NCBI GenBank assembly: GCA_963726975.1
Contig: CAVSEK010000001.1
Location: 186,001-250,000, forward strand
Direction: 5' to 3'
Origin: CAVSEK01 sp963726975
Lineage (GTDB): Bacteria > Actinomycetota > Actinomycetes > Mycobacteriales > SCTD01
DNA: 64,000 bases
Both the position numbers and the translations under genes were made by a program. Within the stretch, counting starts at the first letter, position 1. Each line of letters opens with the position of its first letter. The notes beneath the pieces were generated by a model, which was not told where the DNA came from, searched no databases, and was given only the letters and a program-made list of their open reading frames with translations. This document shows positions 9,689 to 18,208 of this stretch, in pieces.

Positions 9689-11383
9689 ATGAGCGCACAC
9701 CGCACCGCCCGACGTCGAGCAGCCGCTGCCGCCGCGCTGCTGCTCGGCGGGCTGCTGGTCCTGCCGAGCACCGGAGCCGCTGCTGCGACGACGGGGGCGA
9801 GCGGACCGAGCGGCGCGAAGCGCACGACCACCCTCGGGCCGGTCGTCGGGGAGCGCACGGCCGGCACGTACGCCTGGCGCGGCATCCCGTACGCCGAGCC
9901 GCCGACCGGTGACCTGCGCTGGCACCCTCCGGTCACGCACCGGCCGTGGAAGGCCGCACGGACGACGACCCGCTTCGGCAACGGCTGCCCGCAGCCGGGA
10001 CGCTTCTTCAGCCCGTCGCCGAACGGGCCGCAGTACGACCTCGACGTGCGCGACGGCCTCGGCCGGCCCGTCGGCGACGAGGACTGCCTGACGCTCAACG
10101 TCTTCCGCCCGGACACGACCCAGCAGCACCTGCCGGTCATCGTCTTCGTGCACGGCGGCAGCAACACCGTCGGCTACTCCGCCGACCCCATGTACGACGG
10201 CCGCACCCTCGCGAAGCGCGCGGGCGCCGTCGTCGTGACCGTGAACTACCGGCTGGGCCTGTTCGGCTGGTTCGACGCCGCGAGCGTGAAGACCGGCGAC
10301 CCGGTCGGCGACTCCGGCAACTTCGGCACGCTGGACCAGGTCGAGGCGCTGCGCTTCGTGAACGCCAACGCGAAGGCGTTCGGCGGCGACCCGGACAACG
10401 TCACGGTCATGGGCGAGTCGGCCGGGTCGGTGAACACCTGGGCGCTGCTCGTGTCACCGCTGACCACGGGGCTCATCGACAAGGCGATCCCGATGAGCGG
10501 CGGCTTCCAGTTCACGACGCAGGCCGCCTCCAAGGTCTGGGCCGAGGGCTTCGCGGACAAGGCGGTGCGGGAGGCGCAGCCGGGCGAGGACACCTCCGAC
10601 GTCGCCGCCTACCTGCGCTCCAAGCCGGCGAGCTACCTGGTGGACCTGCTGCTGCGCAACCCGCAGATGAACCAGAACCCGCCGGCGGTCATCCCCGACG
10701 GCACCGTGCTCCCGCTCGACCCGCACGTCGCGGTCGCGACCGGGCAGTACCGCAAGGTCCCGGTGCTGGCCGGGAACATGCTCGAGGAGGGCAAGCTCTT
10801 CGGCTCGCTCATCAGCGCCTACCGGCCGACCGACCGGGACCGCTTCACGATGCAGTACACCTACGACCCCGACGCCCCCGCGCTGCTGCGGGTCGAGGAC
10901 CTCATCGCCGACACCTACCTGCCGGTGGACCGGCCGGGGGGCTGGGACGACGCGTCCGCCGCGCTGGGCGACGGCGTCTTCACGCCGCTGACCGTCGACT
11001 CGATGAACACGCTGCAGGCCGCCGGGGGCGAGCAGCTCTTCTACTACCAGTTCGCGTGGGACGAGGAGCCGGCGCCGTTCTGCCAGGTGTACGGCGCGGT
11101 GCACGCGATGGACCTGCCCTTCGCGTTCGGCAACTTCGGGCGCAGCGTCTACTCGTTCGCCTTCTCGCAGCACAACCGGCCCGGCCGCCTCGACCTGTCC
11201 GGCCTGATGACCAGCAGCATCCGGCAGTTCGTCCGCACGGGCAGCCCGCAGACCGAGCGGCTCGGCCGCACGTGGGAGCAGTGGCCGCACGCGATGGTGC
11301 TGGACGCCTCCGCGGACCGCGCGTCCACCCGCCTGCTCGACGCCCCGGCCACCCAGGTCGGTCAGGACATCACCGGCTGCTGA
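9689..11383 (+). CDS. secreted type-B carboxylesterase
   Basis: A 564-residue esterase/lipase of the COesterase family. ATG 9689 follows GAGGAG (9677-9682). Residues 1-33 form a signal peptide with an RRR n-region and an AAAAA cleavage zone. The oxyanion motif HGGSN is near residue 155. The nucleophile Ser244 is in GESAGS, after the family sequence GGDPDNVTVM. An acidic residue is in NMLEEGKLF, and the catalytic His is in GAVHAMDLPFAFGNF. All elements of the family triad are present and the length is typical. It hydrolyses carboxylic esters outside the cell; the natural substrate is unknown. A hairpin follows the stop codon directly. Confidence 0.92.
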   Translation: MSAHRTARRRAAAAAALLLGGLLVLPSTGAAAATTGASGPSGAKRTTTLGPVVGERTAGTYAWRGIPYAEPPTGDLRWHPPVTHRPWKAARTTTRFGNGCPQPGRFFSPSPNGPQYDLDVRDGLGRPVGDEDCLTLNVFRPDTTQQHLPVIVFVHGGSNTVGYSADPMYDGRTLAKRAGAVVVTVNYRLGLFGWFDAASVKTGDPVGDSGNFGTLDQVEALRFVNANAKAFGGDPDNVTVMGESAGSVNTWALLVSPLTTGLIDKAIPMSGGFQFTTQAASKVWAEGFADKAVREAQPGEDTSDVAAYLRSKPASYLVDLLLRNPQMNQNPPAVIPDGTVLPLDPHVAVATGQYRKVPVLAGNMLEEGKLFGSLISAYRPTDRDRFTMQYTYDPDAPALLRVEDLIADTYLPVDRPGGWDDASAALGDGVFTPLTVDSMNTLQAAGGEQLFYYQFAWDEEPAPFCQVYGAVHAMDLPFAFGNFGRSVYSFAFSQHNRPGRLDLSGLMTSSIRQFVRTGSPQTERLGRTWEQWPHAMVLDASADRASTRLLDAPATQVGQDITGC

Positions 11384-11402
11384 GCGCGGCGTGGCGCCGC
11401 GC
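11384..11402. terminator. hairpin between converging genes
   Basis: GCGCGGCG-TGG-CGCCGCGC, an 8-bp perfect stem with a 3-base loop, starts at the base after the carboxylesterase stop. It also lies 18 bases beyond the inferred stop of the leftward DUF347 gene. Probably a bidirectional terminator. Confidence 0.6.
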
Positions 11403-11419
11403 CCAGCAGCCGCGCCGGC

Positions 11420-12693
11420 TCAGGACAGCGACGTGAGCAGCGCTGTCATCGCCTGCTGCTCGGTCTGCACGTCCGGGTGCTTGGCCCGCGCGGACGTCAG
11501 CACGGTGTCGATCTGCCCGTCCAGGACGCCCAGCCCTTGCGGTCCAGGGGCTGCAGGCGCGCCTGGTCGTCGTCCCAGGTCGTCTCGAGGTCCTTGAGCC
11601 GGGCGGTGGCGCCCTTCTGGTCACCGGCCTGCACCTTGCTCAGGGCGTCCTGGGTCACCGCGCGCAGCGCCTGCACGTCGGCGGAGGGGAAGGCAGACGT
11701 CGCCTTCGTCACCTGGGCCTGCTGGGCCACGGTCAGCGGGGCTGCGGTCGCCGAGCCCTCGCCCTCCGCGGCCGCGTTCACGTGCGGCTGCTGGGAGGCG
11801 TGGTGCAGCAGCAGGCCCGTGCCCAGCGCGACGGCGGCCAGCACGCCCAGCAGGACCCGCTCGCGGCCGGGGCCCGACGGCCGGGACGGGGCGGTGGCCG
11901 GGTCCGGACCGGTCGCGTCGTCGTCGATGACGTCGACCCGGGTCACGCTGAGGTAGGCCACCGTGGCGAGGATCGCGACGAGGAAGACGACGCTCGTGAG
12001 CGCGGTGCCCAGGCCGAGTCCGCGGTCGGTGGTCGGCGAGGCCAGGTAGTCGCCGATGTTGGCACCGAGCGGCCGGGTGAGCACGTAGGCGAGCCAGAAC
12101 GACAGGACGGCCTGCGCGCCCAGGCGCCAGCACACGACGACCACCGCGATGAGCCCGGCCGGCAGCAGCACCGAGGTGCCCGGACCCCAGCCGGTGAGCT
12201 CGAGCGTCCAGTCGCCCGCGGCGGTGCCGAGCGCGAAGGTGACGAGCACGGCCAGCCAGTAGAAGGCCTCCCGCGGGGTGCTGACGATGCTGTGGATGCT
12301 GAGGGTGCGCTCCTTGGCGTACCAGACGCCGAACACGACCGCGAGCAGGGCTGCGAAGACGGACGTGCTCACGGCCAGAGGCACGCCGAGGCTGTCGGTG
12401 AGGATGTCCGTGTACAGCGTCCCGGTGACGCTCACGACCACGACGGTCAGCCAGTAGACGAAGGGCACGTAGCGGTCCAGGCGCATCTGGAGGCCCAGGA
12501 CCACCGCGAACACGACCGTGAACAGGACGGCCGTGTTGCCGAGGCCGACACCGAGCGTGGTGCTGATCCAGTCGGCGAAGCTCTCGCCCACCGTGGTGCA
12601 CAGGATCTTGATGACCCAGAACCAGAGGGTGACCTCGGGCACCTTGTTGAGCATCGTGCGGGCGGCGGAGCGTTCCACAGCAGGCGTCGTCAT
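11420..12693 (-). CDS. DUF347/COG4705-type multi-spanning membrane protein, frameshifted near the C-terminus
   Basis: A membrane protein of about 424 residues once one missing base is allowed for. The N-terminal part matches the COG4705 pattern (MLNKVPEVTLWFWVIKIL) with repeated hydrophobic segments and motifs of the type GESFADW and GANIGDYL, typical of DUF347 repeats. A final membrane segment (VLLGVLAAVALGTGLLL) precedes a soluble alpha-helical domain. As written, the frame ends at 11497 with a scrambled tail. Adding one G near 11530 continues the domain as WGVLDGQIDTVLTSARAKHP and stops at 11420, which fits the family better. Function is unknown; homologues are sometimes linked to metal resistance. 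ATG 12693 has only a weak ribosome site. Confidence 0.7.
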
Positions 12694-12778
12694 GCGTCGA
12701 CCGTGCCGCAGCCCGCCTGTACGGCTCCTGTCCGCGCCCGGCCGAGGACGCTCCCGCGGCCCGGCACTCACCTGCCGG

Positions 12779-14521
12779 TCAGGGAGCGAGCAGCTCGCGC
12801 AACGACACGGCACCTGAGGCGTGCCGCAGCGGGGGCGCGCCCGTGAGCTCGTCGGCCCAGCGGGTCCACGACAGGTGGTCGAGCCCGCTGACCGCGGTGC
12901 CGCCGCGGGAGGAGAGCGTCGCGACGACGCAGAGGACGACGTCGTCGCCGCGGCGCTCCGCCTCGTCGAAGGTCACCACCACGGCGAGCCGACCGCTCTG
13001 CCGGTCGGGCCCCTTCTGCACCACCCGGAACCAGTCGCGCAACCAGCTGTCGGCGACCGACAGCGGGCAGTCGTGCCCGTCGTGGCACAGGTCGGGGACG
13101 AGCATCCCCACCTCGGGCAGCGAGCCCCTCAGCACGTCGTCGTGCAGGCGCCCCGCAGCGGTCGAGCCTGCCGGCACGTCGTCGAGGCGGCAGGCGCGGC
13201 GCGACGTGTCGTCGGCGAAGTACACCCAGGGGTTGTGGCGCGCGGCGTACCGCCCGCTGGACCGCGGGTCGCACGGCGCCGGCATCCCCTCCGCGTACGT
13301 CCGTGCCGTACGGCCCCTGGCGACCGCCTGGTCGAAGACCGACGGCCCGGACAGCGGGTGCAGGTCAGGAGCGCCGTCGTCCTGGACGCCGAACGTCGAG
13401 CCGCCGGCGAGCGCGAGGTAGTTGGGCAGCGAGGGGTGTGACGCCGCGCGGTACCCGGCCGCCCGGGCGTCGTGCTGAGCGAGCGAGGCCAGGAAGGGCA
13501 TGCGCGCCAGCGCGGTGTCCTCGCCGGCGTTCTCCTCGACGACGAGCAGCACCTTCGACGGCGGTGCCGCCGCGGACGTCTGCGCGGCGAGGGCACCCGG
13601 CGTCGCGTCGTGCGGGCCCGGGCGGCAGCCCACCACCGCCACCCCCAGCAGTACGAGGGCGAGGGCCCGCACCGACCGGGTCACGACGGCACCGCACAGG
13701 CGGGGGCGCACGCCTCCGGCGATCAGCGCGGCCCGCTCCTGCCGACCGCACACGGCCCGCCAGACCGTGGCGGTGAGCGCCGCGCCCAGCAGCACGTCCA
13801 GGACGTAGTGGTTGCCCGTCAGCAGCACCACCCCGACCGTCAGCAGCAGGTGCAGCCAGGCCGCGCCCCGGGACCACCCCGTCCCGCCGACCTCGAGCAC
13901 GACGAGCAGCACCCACACGGCCCAGGCGACGTGCAGGCTCGGCACCGAGGCGTACTGGTCAGCGTGCTGCACCACGGTGGACGACGTGGACCACGCGCCC
14001 CACGTGCGGGAGGACGCGACCACGTCCACGACGCCCGAGCCGGGCAGCAGCCGCGGCGGCGTCACCGGCAGGAGCACGAACACGACGAGCGCGACGAGGC
14101 CGACCGACACGAGGGCGCGTCGGCAGCGCACGTACACGTCGGGGCAGCGCCACCAGACGCCGATCAGCAGACCGACGGTGACCAGCCCGTGAGCGAGGTC
14201 GTCGTACAGGGCGAGCACCTGACCCACGTGCCGATGAGGGCCCACGGCGGTGCTGAGCACCCGCTCGGGAGCCAGGTGCAGCCCGCGCTCCAGGGCCAGG
14301 ACGACCTGGGCATGCGCGTCCGCGGTCGCGACGCGCAGCTGCGCGAGGTCGGCGATGCGGTCGTAGGCGACGAGCAGGAACAGCACCGTGAGCAGCTCGC
14401 CCCACCAGGGGGGGCGCCTCACGCGCGGGGCGAGCGCGCCCGACGCCGCACGCCGGCGGCCTCTCCCGCACCACCGTCGCGGCGCTCGCACAGAAGACGG
14501 GGAGGCTCGACCACGAGACAC
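12779..14521 (-). CDS. in-frame fusion: PAP2-superfamily membrane phosphatase plus exported phosphoesterase
   Basis: One open frame of 580 residues encodes two units. Residues about 40-280 are a PAP2-type membrane domain with several helices. It has SVPSLHVAWA and GNHYVLDVLLG, which carry the conserved motif-2 and motif-3 histidines of the inositol-phosphoryl-transferase-like PAP2 group. Residues about 290-310 (VRALALVLLGVAVVGC) look exactly like a lipoprotein signal with a lipobox-like cysteine. The rest matches the phosphoesterase family (VVEENAGED, SLPNYLALAGGST, HNPWVYF, PDLCHDGHDC, VVTFDEAE). No stop codon separates the two, although an in-frame GTG near the signal could start the second gene. 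Either this is a real fusion or a stop was lost through an indel. The start is GTG 14521, or GTG 14491. Confidence 0.75.
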   Translation of the reverse strand: MSRGRASPSSVRAPRRWCGRGRRRAASGALAPRVRRPPWWGELLTVLFLLVAYDRIADLAQLRVATADAHAQVVLALERGLHLAPERVLSTAVGPHRHVGQVLALYDDLAHGLVTVGLLIGVWWRCPDVYVRCRRALVSVGLVALVVFVLLPVTPPRLLPGSGVVDVVASSRTWGAWSTSSTVVQHADQYASVPSLHVAWAVWVLLVVLEVGGTGWSRGAAWLHLLLTVGVVLLTGNHYVLDVLLGAALTATVWRAVCGRQERAALIAGGVRPRLCGAVVTRSVRALALVLLGVAVVGCRPGPHDATPGALAAQTSAAAPPSKVLLVVEENAGEDTALARMPFLASLAQHDARAAGYRAASHPSLPNYLALAGGSTFGVQDDGAPDLHPLSGPSVFDQAVARGRTARTYAEGMPAPCDPRSSGRYAARHNPWVYFADDTSRRACRLDDVPAGSTAAGRLHDDVLRGSLPEVGMLVPDLCHDGHDCPLSVADSWLRDWFRVVQKGPDRQSGRLAVVVTFDEAERRGDDVVLCVVATLSSRGGTAVSGLDHLSWTRWADELTGAPPLRHASGAVSLRELLAP

Positions 14522-14724
14522 CCTCGCCCCCGGGAGTTGAAGAGGACCTGAGCAGCGGTGCCGCGTTTGCGCGCTCAGCACGCCGTCAGCGAAGCCGGCC
14601 TGCGGTGCGCCGAGCGAGCGGAGGCCGCCCGCTCGAGGCCCGCGTGTGACCCACCCCTCCGCGACGGAGCGGGTGCCGGGTCTGCCGTCGGGCAGACCAG
14701 GAGGACCGAACCGAAGGAGGACCC

Positions 14725-15285
14725 ATGACCGACGCATCACCGGCCGACGAGGCCCGCTCGGGCCTGATCGCCTCTGTGACCGGCAAGGCCAAGGAGGTCG
14801 CCGGCGCCGTCCTGGGCAACGACTCCCTCGCCGCCGAGGGCCAGCTGCAGCAGGCCGAGGCCGAGGCGCGCAAGCAGGCCAGCACGACCGAGGCGCTCGC
14901 CGAGGCCAAGGCCGCCGAGTCCGCCGAGCAGATCCGCGAGGAGCAGGCCGCCGCCGAGGCGCAGACCCGCGCCGCCGAGCAGGCCGCGCAGGAGCGCGAG
15001 CAGCAGGCTCGCGAGCAGGGCGCCGTGGCCCAGGTGCAGGCGGCCGTCGAGGTCGAGCGCCAGGAGGCCGCCGAGCACGCCGCGGTCGCCGCCCGTACGG
15101 AGCGCGAGCAGCAGCAGGTCGCCGACGAGGCGCAGGCCGCGCAGGCGCGGGCTGCCCGCGAGGAGCGCGACGCGGAGCGCACGGCCGACCGGCAGCTCGA
15201 CAGCGCCGCGACCGCCGAGCAGGCCGCCGCCCGTGCCCGCGAGGAGGCCGACCGCCTCGCCGCGGACGCCGGCCTCCCGTCCTGA
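14725..15285 (+). CDS. CsbD-like alanine/glutamate-rich coiled-coil protein
   Basis: A 186-residue soluble protein with an excellent ribosome site (AAGGAGG) before ATG 14725. Residues about 12-50 resemble CsbD stress proteins (SVTGKAKEVAGAVLGNDSLAAEGQ). The remainder is a long, highly charged, Ala/Glu/Gln-rich helix predicted to be a coiled coil (EAEARKQAS, REEQAAAEAQ, EREQQAREQG). CsbD proteins are induced by general stress in several bacteria; their biochemical role is unknown. It is followed after 25 bases by another coiled-coil gene with the same composition, and the two form one transcription unit ending in a strong hairpin. Confidence 0.8.
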   Translation: MTDASPADEARSGLIASVTGKAKEVAGAVLGNDSLAAEGQLQQAEAEARKQASTTEALAEAKAAESAEQIREEQAAAEAQTRAAEQAAQEREQQAREQGAVAQVQAAVEVERQEAAEHAAVAARTEREQQQVADEAQAAQARAAREERDAERTADRQLDSAATAEQAAARAREEADRLAADAGLPS

Positions 15286-15310
15286 CCCGCCCACGAGACC
15301 AGGAGTCCCG

Positions 15311-15976
15311 ATGAACGTCCTCACCGTCCCCCGCAGCGTCGCCGCGCTCGAGTACAAGGCGATCCGCTACCCCTCCCACCTGTTCGAGACCCGCGTGGTC
15401 GCGACCTGGCTGGCCGACGACAGCCGGGTCCGTCTCGCGCTCGAGCGCGTGCTGGGCACCCTCGACGCCACCGCCGGCTCGTGGTTCGCCGACGAGGCCC
15501 TGACCCGTCGTGGGCGCGCCCTCGTGCGCCGCGCCGAGGTCCTCGACAAGGCCGTGCGCCTCGAGGAGAAGGCCGACGACCGCGCGCAGGCCGCCGAGAC
15601 CGAGCGCCGCGAGCGCACCGAGCAGGCACGTCGTGCCAAGGCCGACGCCACGCGCACGCAGGCCCGTCGGGCCGAGAAGGTGCGCACGAAGGCCGAGGCG
15701 GACCGTCAGCGCGTGCAGCGCGACGCCGACGCCCGCGAGCAGTCGGCCGCGGACGCCGTGCGCCAGCAGGTCGAGCAGACCGTCTCGGCCGAGCGCGACC
15801 GGCTCGCCGACGTCGAGGAGGCGATCGCGCAGAAGACGAAGGCGCGCACCGCCCCCGCGAAGGCGCAGCTCGACACCGCCGTCGAGGACGCGCAGACGGC
15901 CGCCGACGCGAAGGCCGACGCCGACCGGCTCGCCCAGCTCGCCGACCGCGAGCGCGCTGCCCGCACGGCGGACTAG
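15311..15976 (+). CDS. coiled-coil protein, partner of the CsbD-like gene
   Basis: A 221-residue protein starting at ATG 15311 after AGGAG. Residues 1-95 form a compact N-terminal region (VPRSVAALEYKAIRYPSHLFETRVVATWLAD) conserved in actinobacterial proteins that databases often misname 'IF2 family translation initiation factor'. It has no GTPase motif, so that name should be rejected. Residues 95-221 are a charged, almost uninterrupted coiled coil (TERRERTEQARRAKADATR). There is no signal peptide or membrane segment. The likely role is structural, perhaps interacting with the preceding CsbD-like coiled coil; function unknown. Confidence 0.75.
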   Translation: MNVLTVPRSVAALEYKAIRYPSHLFETRVVATWLADDSRVRLALERVLGTLDATAGSWFADEALTRRGRALVRRAEVLDKAVRLEEKADDRAQAAETERRERTEQARRAKADATRTQARRAEKVRTKAEADRQRVQRDADAREQSAADAVRQQVEQTVSAERDRLADVEEAIAQKTKARTAPAKAQLDTAVEDAQTAADAKADADRLAQLADRERAARTAD

Positions 15977-15985
15977 CAGCCCGAT

Positions 15986-16021
15986 GACGACGGCCCGGCC
16001 CCGAGGGGTCGGGCCGTCGTC
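15986..16021 (+). terminator. strong hairpin after the coiled-coil pair
   Basis: A 12-bp perfect stem (15986-15997 with 16010-16021) encloses a further CCCC/GGGG pairing. It begins 10 bases after the stop codon. It is a convincing intrinsic-type terminator, without a U-tract. Confidence 0.85.
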
Positions 16022-16031
16022 GCGTCCCGGT

Positions 16032-16057
16032 GGGTCCGCCGGGCCAGACCGGGGTAG
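16032..16057 (+). promoter_or_regulatory. possible stress-sigma (SigB/SigF-type) promoter
   Basis: GGGT, 16 bases, then GGGTAG: this fits the actinobacterial GnnT-N14-16-GGGTAY pattern except for the last base. It lies 72 bases before the DUF4331 start. Short consensus, so a chance match is possible. Confidence 0.3.
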
Positions 16058-16128
16058 CGGAAGGGGGACGGCGCCGACCGGCGCCGCACGACCCCCCGTG
16101 CCCTGCACCCCGTACGAGAGGACCAGAC

Positions 16129-17145
16129 GTGTCCCACCACCTCGACACGCCCGAGGCCGCCGAGCGCGGCCAGCTGTTCATCGACGACCTGTTCGTCTTC
16201 GACACCGACGGCGGCACCGCCTTCGTGCTCGACGTGAACTCCACCGTCACCGGCTCGCACGCCACCCCGGACTTCTGGCCGGGCGCGCGCTACGAGCTGA
16301 AGCTCCACGTCGACGGGTCCGAGCGCGAGCAGGTGACCTACCGCGTGACCTTCGGCGAGCCGGAGGGCTCGGGCCAGACGCTGCGCCTGGAGCAGCTGAC
16401 CGGTGACGCGGCCTCCGACGACCGCGCCGACGGCGAGCTCGTGCTGGAGGGCCGCACCGGAGAGGTCGTCACGGCGGACGGCGTCCGGCTGTGGGCCGGG
16501 CGCGCCGCCGACCCGTTCTTCTTCGACCTGTCGGTCCTCGCCCCGGTGAGCACCTCGGTGCTCGAGGGCAGCGCGCTGGACCTGTCGTCGTTCGACCCGT
16601 CCGCGGCCGAGAACACGTTCGGCGGCACCACCGTCGCCTCGATCGTGCTGGAGCTGCCGCACGGCCGCGACGGCCTCGCGCCCGGCGCGCGGCTGGGCGT
16701 CTGGTCAGCCACGCGGTTGCGCGACGGCGACACCTGGCGACAGGTCAACCGCGGCGGCCTGCCCATGATGTGGCCGGTCCTGTGGCCCGACGACACCGAC
16801 TTCTCCGACCCGGCCAACCGGCGGCACCCGTCCGAGGACGTCGCCGAGTTCGGGGACCGGCTGGCCGGCCTGGTCGCGGCGTCCGTCGCAGCGTCGGGCA
16901 CTGCTGAGGACCCGCAGGCGTACGGCCGCTCCGTCGCGGAGCAGGTGCTGCCGGACGTGCTGCCCTACGAGGTGGGCACGCCCGCCGCGTTCACCGCGCA
17001 GCGGCGCAACGGGCGGGCGCTCGCCGACGACGCCCCGGCCGTCATGCTCTCCCTGTTCGCGGGGCGCGAGGTGGAGGTGGGGCTGGACGCCTCCGTCGCC
17101 TCGGACGCCCGGTCGGCGGACTTCCCGTACGTCGTCCCTGCGTAG
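16129..17145 (+). CDS. DUF4331-family protein
   Basis: A 338-residue protein starting at GTG 16129, with GAGAGGA about 8 bases upstream. The pattern matches DUF4331: an N-terminal strand-rich segment (LFIDDLFVFDTDGGTAFVLDVNSTV), DPFFFDLSVL, and the C-terminal WPVLWPDDTDFSDPANRRHP followed by LPDVLPYEVGTPAAF. There is no signal peptide, although many relatives are exported. Function is unknown; the fold is predicted to be all-beta. It stands alone between two terminators, with a possible stress promoter upstream. Confidence 0.8.
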   Translation: MSHHLDTPEAAERGQLFIDDLFVFDTDGGTAFVLDVNSTVTGSHATPDFWPGARYELKLHVDGSEREQVTYRVTFGEPEGSGQTLRLEQLTGDAASDDRADGELVLEGRTGEVVTADGVRLWAGRAADPFFFDLSVLAPVSTSVLEGSALDLSSFDPSAAENTFGGTTVASIVLELPHGRDGLAPGARLGVWSATRLRDGDTWRQVNRGGLPMMWPVLWPDDTDFSDPANRRHPSEDVAEFGDRLAGLVAASVAASGTAEDPQAYGRSVAEQVLPDVLPYEVGTPAAFTAQRRNGRALADDAPAVMLSLFAGREVEVGLDASVASDARSADFPYVVPA

Positions 17146-17152
17146 CGCACGA

Positions 17153-17186
17153 CCGGCAGCGCCGTCCGCTCGGGCGGCGCTGCCGG
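17153..17186 (+). terminator. strong hairpin after DUF4331
   Basis: A 12-bp perfect stem (17153-17164 with 17175-17186), extendable by three more pairs, starts 7 bases after the stop. It separates DUF4331 from the following four-gene operon. Confidence 0.85.
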
Positions 17187-17230
17187 CCCGCACGGGACGT
17201 GTCCGCGCCCCGACGGGGTAGGGCGCTGCT

Positions 17231-18208
17231 GTGCCCCTGCCCCCCTGGCTGCCCGCCGCCGCGCTGCCCGCGACCGAGGCGACCGTCGGGCCGCTGCTGC
17301 GGGCGGCGCACGCCGCCGGCGCGCTCGACCTCCCGCTGCCCGGGCAGGGGCGCACCGCCGAGCGCTGGCTCGCGCTCGCCGAGCTGTCGGCGACCGACCT
17401 CGTCCTCGGCCGGCTGGCCGAGGCGCACACCGACGCGGTCGCCGTGCTCGCCGAGCTGGACGGGCCGCCCGCCGTCGGGCTGTGGGGGGTGTGGGCGGCC
17501 GAGCCGCCCGGAGCGCGCGTCGAGGCGGTGCCCGACGGGGACGGCTGGCTCTTGACCGGGCGCAAGCCGTGGTGCTCCGGCGCCCGCGTGCTCGACGCCG
17601 CGCTGGTCACCGCGCACGCGCCGGACGGGCGGCGCCTGTTCGCCGTCGACCTGGCCCGCACCACCCCGGTCGAGGGCACGTGGGCCGCGGTCGGGATGGC
17701 CGCGAGCGGGTCGCTGTCGGTCGACCTCGACGCTGCGCCCGCCGTCGCGGTCGGCGGTCCGCGCGCCTACCTCGACCGGCCCGGCTTCTGGCACGGCGGG
17801 GCCGGTGTCGCGGCCTGCTGGTACGGCGGCGCGCTCGGCGCGGCGCGCGTGCTGCTCGCGGCCGCGCGCCAGCGGGAGGTGGGCCCGCACGCGCTGGCCC
17901 ACCTGGGCGCCGTCGACACGCTCGTCGCGGGCCTGCGCGCCCACCTGCTCGCGGCCGCCGCCGAGGTCGACGCCGACCCGGCCGGCCCCGGTGCCCAGCA
18001 ACGCGCCGGCCGGCTGCGGGCGCACGTCGAGGCCGCGGCGACCGAGGTGCTCGACCGGGTCGGCCGCGCCCTCGGTGCCGCCCCGCTGTGCCTGGACCCG
18101 GTGCAGGCGCAGCGCGCCGCCGACCTGCCCGTCTACCTGCGGCAGTCGCACGCCGAGCGCGACCTCGCCGCCCTCGGCGAGCTCGCCGTCGCGGGCAGCA
18201 CCTGGTGA
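17231..18208 (+). CDS. acyl-CoA-dehydrogenase-like flavoprotein, first gene of a four-gene operon
   Basis: A 325-residue protein related to the acyl-CoA dehydrogenase fold but shorter than the usual 380-400 residues. Recognisable parts are the middle-domain segment WAAEPPGARVEA...GWLLTGRKPWCSGA (in known members this forms the flavin/substrate pocket) and a C-terminal helical domain (CWYGGALGAARVLLAAA). I see no clear catalytic glutamate, so activity is uncertain. The start is GTG 17231. The stop overlaps the next gene by 4 bases (GTGA). Its fixed place before a PIG-L deacetylase, a NodS-like methyltransferase and a glycosyltransferase points to a modification step in glycoconjugate assembly rather than beta-oxidation. 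Confidence 0.75.
   Translation: MPLPPWLPAAALPATEATVGPLLRAAHAAGALDLPLPGQGRTAERWLALAELSATDLVLGRLAEAHTDAVAVLAELDGPPAVGLWGVWAAEPPGARVEAVPDGDGWLLTGRKPWCSGARVLDAALVTAHAPDGRRLFAVDLARTTPVEGTWAAVGMAASGSLSVDLDAAPAVAVGGPRAYLDRPGFWHGGAGVAACWYGGALGAARVLLAAARQREVGPHALAHLGAVDTLVAGLRAHLLAAAAEVDADPAGPGAQQRAGRLRAHVEAAATEVLDRVGRALGAAPLCLDPVQAQRAADLPVYLRQSHAERDLAALGELAVAGSTW

Noticed and set aside
15311..15976. Translation initiation factor IF-2
   Set aside because: No G-domain motifs (GxxxxGK, DxxG, NKxD); only a coiled coil and a small N-terminal region.
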